Source: Syngnathus acus
Taxonomy: Eukaryota > Chordata > Actinopteri > Syngnathiformes > Syngnathidae
DNA: 64,000 nt
NCBI RefSeq assembly: GCF_901709675.1
Contig: NC_051105.1
Coordinates: forward strand, 12,882,604 to 12,946,603
Direction of reading: 5' to 3'
Below, one piece after another: positions 34,640 to 45,320 of the stretch. Within the stretch, counting starts at the first letter, position 1. Every line of letters begins with the position of its first letter. Under the pieces are notes generated by a model. The model was not told where the DNA came from and searched no databases. It saw only the letters and a program-made list of their open reading frames with translations. The position numbers and the translations under genes were made by a program.

Positions 34640-35170
34640 TCCAGCCATCCTAAAACTAGAAAAGCCAATGCCGAATGAAGCGGTTTTAACAAAACATGGA
34701 CTGAGAAGAAGTATTTATTTACTGGAGTCAGAGATAGAGCCATGTGTTTAGTTTGCGGAGAACAGTTTGCCATTTTTAAGGACTACAATTTGATTCAACA
34801 TTACAAGATGAAGCATGCGCATAAAATTGACCGATGCTGAACAGGCACAGACATTAGAAGCTTTGCTAGCTAAACTACAAAAGCAACAAGGGTGTGTACC
34901 AAGTTTTACCTAACAAAATAATTATTATTATTTATATGTTATAACACAGCCCAGTTACTTGTATTTCTCCATGGGATAACAAAAGATTATGGAGGACCTG
35001 ACTGCAGTGTGCTCAATGATAAGGACAAAAACAGTCAGAGTGATCTGTTTACAGAGGTAAACGCATGCATGGATGAGCTGGGACTGAGATGGTACAGACT
35101 GCTAGGCGTTACAACCAATGGTTGTCCAAATCTGATAGAAAAAATGAAACCAATAACGTGGCAGTATGTT
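34640..35170 (+). pseudogene. hAT transposase relic with BED zinc finger
   Basis: Frames read WTEKYLFTGVRDRAMCLVCG then IFKDYNLIQHYKMKHAH, a BED-type C-x2-C...H-x(3-5)-H finger of the GTF2IRD2/ZBED-like hAT group. Then come TDAEQAQTLEALLAKLQKQQ and, further on, MDELGLRWYRLLGVTTNGCP, which resembles the catalytic domain. Stops and shifts make it inactive. Confidence 0.75.
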
Positions 35171-35444
35171 CGGTGAAGTCATACGCTGGCTGGTCGTTGG
35201 TGGGAGGTTGAAAACATGCTCGTTGGTTAAGCTCAAATTAACTGAGAAAAGAACGAATCAATTCAGGACTGAAAAGATTTGTTCTTTTTGAACGAATTGC
35301 TCACGAACGACACAACTCTACTTTGCTTATACTATGTCAAGGCATCTAGAAATCCAGATGGTAGCATCTGGCCAACAAAATTTACCGGCACCTTGGCTGC
35401 TGATATGACTGACTCTCCCATTTGAGACTACTGGTTAATGTGAG

Positions 35445-35768
35445 GAGCAGCACGGTGGGGCACGTCCACCTCACAGTTCAGAGAGCGCGGGTTTGATTCT
35501 ACCTCCGGCCCTCCTTGTGCGGAGTTTGCATGTTCTCCCTGTGCCTGCGTGGGTTTTCTCCGGGCACTCCAATTTCCTTTCACTTCTCAAAAACGTGCTT
35601 GGTAGGCTGATTGAGCACTCCAAATTGCCCAGAAATGCGAGTGCGTATGTTTGTTCGTCTCTGTGTGCCCTGTGATTGGCTGGTAACCGGTTCAGGGTAT
35701 CCCCACCTACTGCCCAATGACTGCTACCCCCGTGGGGACTGGCGGTACAGAAAATGGATGGATGGGTC
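35445..35768 (+). mobile_element. tRNA-derived SINE with RTE-like tail
   Basis: Head GCAGCACGGTGGGGCACG, B-box-like GGTTTGATTCT, then GAGTTTGCATGTTCTCCC and GTGGGTTTTCTCCGGGCACT. The tail ends AAAATGGATGGATG. AATGTGAG flanks it at 35437-35444 and 35769-35776. The head is slightly shortened. Confidence 0.85.
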
Positions 35769-35887
35769 AATGTGAGAAAGCATTCAGGCGTCAAATATTT
35801 TGATGACGTACGACCCAGCCAAACAACTACTGCGTGTATTCCTCTCATCTGATCATAAGCTAGCAGTAGCCTGTGTCAATGGAAGTA

Positions 35888-36551
35888 CAGTGAAGCCTTG
35901 GTTTTCAAACGTCCCGGTTCTTGAACAAATCGGTATTCGAACAAAAAATTCGAGATTTTCTTGCTTCGGATGTCGGACGAAATTCGGTTGTCGAACCTCG
36001 CGATATGAGCCGAGAGGACCCGCATACCAACTGACTCCGGTCGTTATTACATTCTCGTTACTCTGAGGATTGCATCAACTCTAATCATGCCTCCAAAGGA
36101 AGCAAGTGGGAGCAGTAAAGCCATCCTAAAACACAAAGACGCTCCTAAAGCAATGCGACAGTGAGCGCCCGGCGCGCTGGGGTTGCGCAATCGGACCAAA
36201 TTAAGCTCCCTGCGCGCTGAGGTCAACTTAAATTTTGGAAAGTCCATTAGGACTTTAAAAATACTTTCTAAATTTTAGCGACCGCTCTGTCACAATAATG
36301 CGACCAGCGCGGTGCAGTTGCACGGTCGGCGACGCGCTACAGTTACGCGTTCGGCGGTGCACTGTAGTTGCGCGATCGGACAAAAATGTGCAAATGAAAA
36401 AATGCTTAAAAAAGGCGTTTTTTTTTTTGCTTGTAACGGACTAATTTTGATTCCATTATTTGTAATAGTAAAACATGATTCGGAATTCGAACGATTCACT
36501 TCTCAAACAGCCTTCTGGAACGGATTGTGGTCGAAAACTGAGGCTCCACTG
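35888..36551 (+). mobile_element. Tigger-like MITE, 664 bp
   Basis: It starts CAGTGAAGCCTTGGTTTTC, ends ...GCCTCCACTG-type complement, and is flanked by TA. A decayed transposase start (MPPKEASGSSKAILK) at about 36090 fits the pogo/Tigger family. GC-rich near-repeats with GTTGCGC words occur at 36160-36380. Confidence 0.75.
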
Positions 36552-36914
36552 TATTCATGTTTATATTTAGACAATGTCGAATGAAAAATAAAGCGGCATG
36601 GTGGTACAAGATGGTGTAAAATTGGGTATCGAATTTGTCCCAGGCACACTGGCTATCCCAAAACATGTAGTAGTTCCAAAATTTCACCAGGAGATGGTGT
36701 TAAAGCTTGACATAGGGGTGACCTGATGGAAACTAACAAATCTAATGAATTAAATTGTTAGCAATTGGGAGGACACGACCTGTTTAAACACGTAGCAACA
36801 CACAATTTTGGAATATGAGTTTGCTATGCCATAATTTTAAGCTGTAACAGCTTGAGCAATATCAATATATATGTTCGAAGAACCCATTATTATGGCTAAG
36901 TAGGATTATGTGTT

Positions 36915-38258
36915 AAGATTGATCTTTACAAGACAAGATATACGTTATTAATGTTGCAATGTTTTATCCAACCTGTATTTAACATTGGTGTTCCATCCAT
37001 ACCTGAATGTATTAAGTTGAGAGGAGACATCAAGGGTTAATAGTGAAAGAATGAGCAAAACAGGAAACAGCAGCAGAGAACAGTCATGCGCAATGCTTGC
37101 TGTTTTGAGCAAAGTTGCCAAGGCAACCAGTGGTTCCCAGCTGAGAGTCAGGTGAAGATTGCGCAACCCTAAATATCCGCTGAGAAATCCGCTGAGACAG
37201 CATTACAATATCACCTGGAAAATCAGATGAGGTCAGGCATTCCTACCATACCAGGCATTCCAGACATTCCACACATTCCGATGAGGTAATGCCAGAGGAG
37301 CTGACATGCCTATAAAAGCTTGGCTTCGCATGAGAGAAGGGCTCTTCCTGGTCAGGGCGATGGCCCTGTTGCTGCCCGGAGTAAAGAACGCCGCTTAGAC
37401 GAAGATGGATTTTTTGTGCTTTTTGAGATTGGACCAAAATCTTCTAAAATGAATTTCCAGAGTCTTCGAATTGGACTTTGTCAAATTTTAAGCTTCAAAT
37501 TGGACATTGTCAAATTTTAAGCTTTGAGGAAGGCAGAGGAGACAGCTGCTTCTGCCAGAAAGGAGAAGACGCTAATGTAACAGCGTTGGCTAATCTCGTC
37601 AACGGCAGACCTTTCCTCTTTTTAAACAGAATTCGGATTTTGGAACAAAGGAGAGCCGATCACTCGACTTGTTCAGCCAAATAGGATTTTAGACCTTTTG
37701 TCTCCTCTTTTGTTCTGAGATTGGTGAGTGGAATTATTGTTGATTTTTCGACTTGTAATTCTTTTTCTTGCTTATTCATTAAATGTCTTCTTAATCCTTA
37801 ATCGATTATTTCGTGTTAACTATGTTGAGCATGGTTTTATATGCAGTAATTAGAACTTTAAATTTTCTTTATTTCCCTAACATAGTCATTCTTTAAATCC
37901 GCTCAATTCTTGTTAAAGTGAAGACAGCTTTAATCCTTAACATCAGGTATTGTCAGATCTAGTTCGAAATATTTATCTTACGCTCAGCTAGGGCGAATGC
38001 ACGCTAGTGTAAATAACAAATCCCTGAGGTCTTAACAAAGACATATATCCGAGATTTAACAAAAACAACGTGTCTCAATTTTAGTTACTCAGCGAGCGTC
38101 GTTTGACTTCAACGGGATTGGCGTCACAAAGAGATTAGATCGATTCTTTCAGAATTAATTTAATAAAGGTGGTTAGCAACTCGGACGAGTCTCTTCACCC
38201 CCGGCTCATTTGACCCTTTAATGGGAAGCCGGTCGCTAAAATAAGTGCAGATTTGACA
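36915..38258 (+). other. Possible LTR-like region
   Basis: The candidate begins TGTTAAGATTG and ends TTTGACA, followed by TGGCGCAGGACAAAGGG, which could be a degenerate primer-binding site. Inside are TATAAAAGC at about 37313 and TTTAATAAAGG at about 38160. A 29-bp near-duplicate (AATTGGAC.TTGTCAAATTT) is at 37469-37525. There is no coding region and no second LTR, so this is weak. Confidence 0.3.
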
Positions 38259-38573
38259 CATGGCGCAGGACAAAGGGTGAAATTGATGTACACACCAACG
38301 TAAAGCAGGAGAGGTGGTCATTCTTCAAGCCATGTGTTTGAAGTCAGTCAAAATGTATTGTGAATACAAAATCAAAGTCATGCCTTTCATTTGTTGTTGC
38401 CAAAAAAAGTCCTTGAATTCAATTATTGTTTTTTATGAAATCAAGAAAAACATCAACATGCAAGGTTTTAAATTGGACCGTTGAGATCAGTCATTCTGAG
38501 CAGAGAAAAGTGCACTAAAAATGATTTAGTTCAGTAAATATCTGCTCTTTGTAACACACATGATGACGTCATA

Positions 38574-39539
38574 ATGGCGCCGCGGATGGCTGCCACGGTG
38601 AGTCGCCCTCTGCTACTTTGTCCTATTTTGTGTGTTTTCTGTGTCCTCTGCTGTCCATCCCGGATTACTTTTACCAGAGAAGAACTGTTAAACATCGGAC
38701 AGTCTTCTCCTGGTATTTTCTCTCCAGTTCTCTCTGATCCAGACTGTTTGACAGAGATTTTAGCCGGAGCGGTGGTGCTATCCAAGCTAGCACGCCGAAG
38801 ACGACGTGGCAAACGCGCCGGAGCCCTCGTAAAGCTTAGGCAGAGAGGGTTCCGTTCTGCCCTACCATCAATTCATCTGGCGAATGTCCGCTTCCTGGCG
38901 AACAAGATGGACGAACTGCTGATTCTCACCTCAAGGAAAACGGATTTCAGCAGATCCGCCGCGCTGTGCTTTGTTGAAACGTGGCTTGACGGACGCACCC
39001 CCCACCACGCCATGGAGCTAGCTGGGTTTCGGCTAATGCGTTCAGACCGCAGCGCGGAGCTCACCGGAAAATCAAAGGGAGGTGGTCTATGTTTCTATAT
39101 TAATGATCATTGGTGTACAGATGTCACGGTGTTGAAAGAGTCTTGCAGCCCTCTCCTAGAAACACTTTTCATAAACTGCCGGCCGTTTTATTCACCACGG
39201 GAGTTCTCCTCGATCATCATGGCGGCTGTTTACATTCCACCACACGCACGTGCGAGTGAAGCCACGCAGATGCTGGCTGACCAGGTGACAGACATGAAGA
39301 AACTTCTACAAAATTCACTAATCATTGTTCTGGGAGATTTTAACAGGGCGACCCTTGCACACGAACTCCCCAAATACAGACAGCACAACGTGTCCCACCA
39401 GAGGGGCACAGACACTGGACTACTGCTACACCGTAATAAAGGATTCATACCACTCTGTGGCTCGTGCAGCTTTAGGACTCTCGGACCACTGTCTAGTTCA
39501 TCTGATCCCGGCCTACAGGCAGAAATTAAAAACTTCTAA
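38574..39539 (+). pseudogene. LINE A4 endonuclease
   Basis: A 321-codon frame: hydrophobic N-terminus, LANVRFLANKMDEL, FVETWLDGRTPHHAMELAGF, GGGLCFYIN, MAAVYIPPHARASEA and IIVLGDFNRATLA (catalytic GDFN). Downstream of about residue 270 the frame leaves the family sequence, so the C-terminal part is lost through a frameshift. Confidence 0.85.
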
Positions 39540-41472
39540 GCCTGTGGTGAGGACTGTGAGGAAGTGGACAGTGGAGTCAAAGCAGGACCTCCAAGCCTGC
39601 TTTGACTGCACCGATTGGGGAGTTTTTGAAGCTTCCACTTCAGACCTGCATGAACTCACTGACATTGTCACATCATCCATCAGATTTTATGAGGATCTGT
39701 GTGTGCAGACTAAGACCTTCTGCACGTACAACAACGACAAACCTTGGTTTACACCGAACCACAGGAGGCTGCGCAAAGTCAAGGAGGAGGTCTACAGGAG
39801 TGGCGACCGGGACCTGTTCAAGCAGACGAGAAACACACTGAACCGAGATGTCAGGAAAGCCAAGAGGTGTTACGGGGAGAGCCTGGAGAGACACCTCTCT
39901 GCCAATCCTGATCCCTCAACAGTGTGGAAAGATCTGCAGAGCATCACGGAATTCAAGAAACCAACCCCCCGTCCTGTAGAGAGCCCAAGGCTTGCAAACC
40001 AGCTAAACAGGTTCTACTGCAGGTTTGATCAGTCCTGCCACACAACAGGACCTCCTGCAGCGCAATCAACATACTCACCTCCCCCACAACCGCTCTGTCC
40101 ACACCTCCATCACCGTTGTCACCTACTCTCTCTCTTGCAGAAGCCGCGCCCGCACTCCAGATCCGCGAGGAGGAAGTGCGCCAGATGTTCCGGAGACAAA
40201 AGATCAGGAAGGCACCGGGCCCAGAAGGCGTGTCACCTTCCTGCTTGAAAGTCTGTGCAGAACTGGCACCCACCTTTGCACGGATCTTCAACCGTTCCCT
40301 GGAGCTGTGTGAGGTGCCCTCGTGCTTCAAGAGCTCCACCATCGTACCGGTGGCCAAGAAGCCCGCCATCACAGGTTTGAATGACTACAGACCTGTCGCC
40401 CTGACATCTGTGGTCATGAAATCTTTTGAGAGGTTAGTGTTGAACCACCTGAAGGACGTCACGGGCCCCCTGCTTGACCCCCTCCAGTTTGCCTACCGGG
40501 CAAACAGGTCGGTGGACGATGCGGTCAACACGGGACTGCACTACATCTTGCACCACCTGGACACCCCAGGAACGTACGCCAGGATCCTGTTTGTGGACTT
40601 TAGCTCGGCGTTCAACACCATCGCTCCCGACATCCTCCAACAGAAGCTCATCCAGCTCGCAGTGCCTGCCTCCACCTGTCAGTGGATCACTAGCTGACCA
40701 ACAAGAGACAGCTTGTGAGGCTGGGGACCATCACATCCGACACCCGGACCACCAATACTGGCGTCCCTCAGGAGTGCGTCCTTTCCCCACTGCTCTTCTC
40801 TCTCTACACTAACGATTGCTCCTCAGGTGACTCTCCCGTGAAGCTCCTGAAGTATACAGATAACACCACTCTCATCGGACTGATCCGGGACGGTGACGAG
40901 CGTACAGACAGGAGGTGGAGTGGCTAGTCCACTGGTGCAGCCAAAACCACCTGGAGCTGAACCCGCTCAAGACCGTTGAGTTAACAGTGGACTTCAGGCG
41001 AGACCCTTCACCACTTTCATCCCTCACTATCCGCAGTAATACTATTATCTCCACAGACACCTTCAGGTTCCTGGGAACCACAATCTCTCAGGACCTGAAA
41101 TGGACCAGCCACATAGACACTTTCCGGAAGAAGGCCCAGCAGAGGCTGTACTTTCTGAGACAGCTCCTCTGCACCTCCATCACTGTCTGGTTTGGATCGG
41201 CCTCCAAACAAGACAAGCACAGACTGCAACGGACAATCAGGACTGCAGAAAAGATAGTTAGAATCAACCTCCCATCTATCCAAGACTTGTACCTGTCCAG
41301 GACCAGCAAACGTGCAAGTAACATCTCTACAGACCCTTCTCACCCAGGTTGCAGTCTGTTCGAACTACTCCCCTCCGGACGGCGTTATAGAGCCCTGTAT
41401 GCCAAAACCAGCAGACACAGAGACAGTTTCTTCCCCCAGGCTGTCGCTCTGATGAACTCACACCACTCTTAG
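39325..41472 (+). pseudogene. LINE A4 linker and reverse transcriptase
   Basis: Linker frame 39325-40248, RT fingers frame 40116-40697, C-terminal frame 40915-41472. LNDYRPVALTSVVMKSFERL and [11 protein letters not shown] are present. The active-site box reads KYTDNTTLIG near 40850-40880, so YADD has become YTDN and one catalytic Asp is lost. The C-terminal [16 protein letters not shown] is intact. It cannot be active. Confidence 0.85.
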
Positions 41473-41529
41473 CGTTTCAGAGTCATTGCTGTGCAATAAC
41501 GTCCTGCTCTCCATGCCTTTTTTGAATTG

Positions 41530-41712
41530 TCTGTATTATGTGTACTATGTGTCCACTCTGCATCCATTGCAGCCTGGTCATCCTAAAAGAGGGATCCTCC
41601 CATCTGTGGTCTCTTCTCAAGGTTTCTCATTTCCCCTAGTTGGAGTTTTGAGTTTTTCCTTGCCCTCCTGGGAGTTTAAGATCAGAGGATGTTTGAGAAT
41701 ATTTGTCAATTT
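41530..41712 (+). repeat. Shared LINE 3'-UTR module (Rex1-like copy)
   Basis: The same order of words as at 32480-32663, with substitutions and small indels. It lies between the ORF end and the ACATGTCCTGAGTGTTG block. Confidence 0.8.
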
Positions 41713-42110
41713 CCGCACATGTCCTGAGTGTTGTTTGTCACCTAAATGTTGAACAGAGGCTGTGATGTACCGAAGTCAAATTCCTTGTTTGGCATGCTCA
41801 AACATGGCGAATAAAAATTCTTGAATCTTCTTGAATCTTGAATCACACTCTACAGACCGCAGCTAATTCACCTTATGACAAGCATGCTGACAGATGTTTC
41901 AAAGCCAACACACCCAACTGACTGTACAATTCAGTACACTCAGCATGACATCGCATGTGCTAAGCTAATCAGTAAGTCTCTTCAGTAAAACTGTGTTTTT
42001 TTTCGCAATGAAAAACTTGTTTTAAAAATATCATGACACAAAATACTTTGAGGCCCTCCTTGTACTGCACGCCTCAACGACACAATCATTGAATTGTTTA
42101 TGGTCTAGGG

Positions 42111-42937
42111 CAGTGGTTCCCAAAGTGGGCGGTACCGCCCCCCTGGGGGCGGTGGAAAGCTCTGGGGGGGCGGTGAGGAAGAAAGGGGCGGTAGGGGGGC
42201 GGTAGGGGGGCGGCAGTCGATTTGTACACAACACGCCGCTCTGGCCCAGTCAGATCCGACAGCATAGACTACAAAAGCAAAAGCTCAGGTTTGTAATTTC
42301 AAGCTTGTAATGTTCAGAATTTTATCTTATAATAAAAACCGCATTCTGGCGGTCAACATCATCTTGAGTTCAAGTCAACATGAAATTGCGGACTCGCCAG
42401 AACGCGCCGTGTTGTGTTGGGTTGAGCTGGTTAGGGCAGTGGTCCCCAACCACCGGGCCGCGGACCGGTACCGGTCCGTGGGTCACTTGGTACCGGGCCG
42501 CCAAGCCGCACAGAATTTTTTTTTTTATCGACGATCAATTAATTCAGGTCAAGACACTCGTCCCGGTCACGTGACATGTTTCCCCAGTCGAGCCCGCAAA
42601 GCTAATATGTGGCGACAGGCTAACTAACCAGGCAGTGAAGCATTCAAAACTGCTTCAACACATGGAGACCAAGCATCCTGCAATAAAAGACAAACCTTAA
42701 ATCACTTCGGGTGTCATTGTCTCCGATTACGTCTAGATGGGACCGGCTCGTTTCTGAGAAACAAACTCAGTGCTCCCACTAATTCAACGTAATGGTAATG
42801 ATATTATAAATGTATTATTTATTTATATAAATGTATTATTTATTTATATAAATGCCGGTCCTTGGGGGGGGGGGGGCGCTAGGAATTCACTGGGGAGCCA
42901 AAGGGGGCGCCAGCCTGCAAAAGTTTGGGAACCACTG
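42111..42937 (+). mobile_element. hAT element with perfect 8-bp TSD
   Basis: The left end CAGTGGTTCCCAAAGTGGGC at 42111 and right end GTTTGGGAACCACTG at 42937 are inverted hAT termini. GTCTAGGG occurs on both sides (42103-42110 and 42938-42945). The interior holds another hAT end and a BED-finger relic (LLQHMETKHPAIKDKP near 42660). Confidence 0.9.
42438..42868 (+). mobile_element. Second hAT element nested in the first
   Basis: CAGTGGTCCCCAACCACCGG with the CGGACCGGTACCGGTCCG subterminal repeat is a distinct hAT terminus. GCCGGTCCTTGGGG at about 42853 may be its damaged right end. No clear TSD. Confidence 0.6.
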
Positions 42938-43499
42938 GTCTAGGGGTACAAGAGCCATATGCTGCCTGTTTTCCATCTTTCCCTGCTGCAGATCAGGATC
43001 ATTTCAGGTTTCTACAGAAATCGCATATGAACTGATCAGGCAAATGTGTTGCAGCATAGAGTCATGGAAATCAGGCAGGATATGGCCCTTGTAGGACCAT
43101 AGTTCCTAACCCCTTGCCTAGAGGTAGAAGTATTTCTTAAACATCTAATGTAATTATTACTACTATGGTGTTACACTGTTGAAAGAATTTTTAACTTTGT
43201 AACAGGTATATACGTATTAGCAGAGGGGTCTTTGATCCACGTCGCCCCAGCTCGTTCCCCATTGGCGGGAGCCAATCAGCATTTCAAACCTAATTTCCAC
43301 ATCACAGAAAAAGTAAAATGGGTGGAACAGTGTAGCACTGGTCCGCACGTCCACGCTCATCTGCCATAGTTTAGAAGATCGATTCCGGCTCTAGCCATCC
43401 TGTGTGGTGTTTGCAGATATAGCCATCTGTGGGTATTTTACTCTCTATGAATTTGTATTTGTTCCCCTTTGTGTGCAGTAATGTGATGCGATGTCTTCC

Positions 43500-43844
43500 A
43501 TCGACGGTGCCTCAGATACATCTTGAGGACCTCATCGAGAGACTACATCACCAATAAAGAGGTGATGAGAAGAGCAGGGGTAGCGCCATTGTCCGACATA
43601 GTCTCGGACAGGAGAAGGAGAATGGCTGGGCACGTAACTCCGACTGCCAAGAGAGAGACCGGCGAGTGTGGCAATGGACTGGATGCCAGAAGCGGGGAAG
43701 AGGAAGAGAGGGCGGCCAAAGAAGACGTGGAGACAAACAGCCAAGGAAGACCTGAGAGAGATGGGAGTCAGCTGGCATGGAGCAAAAAGGATCGCCAGTG
43801 ACCGGAGCAAATGGAGACAACTCGTCGCACAATGTTCAAATAGG

Positions 43845-43905
<61 letters not shown>
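43500..43905 (+). mobile_element. LINE 3' end with (AACT)n tail
   Basis: Frames read RDYITNKEVMRRAGVAPLSDIV, RRRRMAGHV and, in another frame, AMDWMPEAGKRKRGRPKKTW, REMGVSWHGAKR and a SNRN end. This is the conserved C-terminus of an RTE/Proto-type LINE. The tail is a pure AACT repeat (43845-43905). Frameshifted and 5'-truncated. Confidence 0.75.
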
Positions 43906-45306
43906 CATGCGGTGCCAGTAAGTTCGTTCTCGACGACGATGGGGACCAACTGGCTGAGGTTGAAATAGGGACAGAAAACTTAGGGACTGAGGATGATGCC
44001 CACGTTGCGTATTAGGACACTTAAAATGTATACACTTTGCAAGTAGGCAAATATGTAACATGGGTTAGAAGGATTAGAAAGGCCATGTCAGTGTCAAAAA
44101 CAGGACCCATTCCCACATCACATCAAACAACAACAAATGAAAGAGGCTGTGCTGGAAACCAGGAAAAGCTTCTCCAAAGAAGAATGCAAAAGTTGATTTT
44201 AGCAGATCACTGACAATGCAGTCACTGCAAGCAAACATTAAGGCACTAAATACTAAGCTGCATTCACTTAAAATGATGGTACTGTAATTACCTACAAAAC
44301 ATTAACACATAACCTCTAAGATGTGTGTGTATCTGATACACATGGAAATATAAAGTAAAAGCTTAAATAAATAAATAATAAAAATAAATAAAAGCTTAAA
44401 TGTTGGCCTCTTGTCTGAAATTCATTGTTTTAAGTCAACAGGAAAATAAACCAAATCACTTTCATCATTTTATTTCAAAAACACATCGATTTCCTATGCC
44501 CCCCCTTTCCTACTCTCTCTCTTTCACACACACAATTATGCAGACAGGGCTCAAAGGTTAATATCCCTCCAGGGGTTCGCTGCAATCCAACCTTTGACCT
44601 ACCCCAAAATTCTGCTCTGCTACCAGCCTCTGGACTGCATTATATGCTCACCAGCAGTTGGGAACTGTCTTTCATCATACAGACTCAAGAGCAGGACACA
44701 AACAAGCATACAACTCTGTTGAATTGTGCAGCCAATCAATTTCTCAAGGGTTCTTTGGTAAACAAAATTACAAATTGTAGTTGTCTAACAAAATAGCTTG
44801 TTATTTTTTGCAAACAATATTGTCACTTAGGTCTCTGTACAGTGTTAGATGACATGTTTGTGCCGCAGCTATAATAATTCTGTCCGTATAACTTCAGACC
44901 CCTCACCCTTACCTCGTGATCATTTGAGTGTCTTGCCAACTTACAAACACAGGAGAGTCACTATTAAGAGATACAAGTCTCGTATAATAATAATAATAAT
45001 AATAATCTATATCTATAATATATATAAGTATCTCTTTACATAGCTTGAGCATAAGATAACTATTATGCAGGAGAGAAACTTCTGTAATCAGGCTAATAAA
45101 ACCAGCTGTAGCATACTCAAAGCAAGACCCAGGGATGACTATATGCAGCAAAGACAAAATATTAAGCAATCCAACCAGGCTAAGTATGTTCTTTCTCTTC
45201 TATATCACGTCATGATTTTGAGAAAGACGTCCCTTTCACCCACCACCTATTATTGAGTGGATGGCCTCTTTCTTTTCACGAGGTGACTTTAATATTTTCA
45301 CTAGGT
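43906..45306. other. Unassigned region
   Basis: AT-rich sequence with a short ATA repeat at 44987-45005. No recognised element or gene. Confidence 0.5.
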
Positions 45307-45320
45307 GACTTTAATAAGCC

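Larger units (their letters stand above)
38568..41850 (+). mobile_element. Rex1-like LINE copy A4, near full length
   Basis: Plus-strand copy from the conserved ATGGCGCCGCGGATGG 5' end to a TCTTGAA-repeat tail. It contains endonuclease, RT and a 3' UTR with the shared module. Frameshifts near 39350 and 40250 and a stop near 40695 break the ORF. The flanks do not show a clear target-site duplication. Confidence 0.85.
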
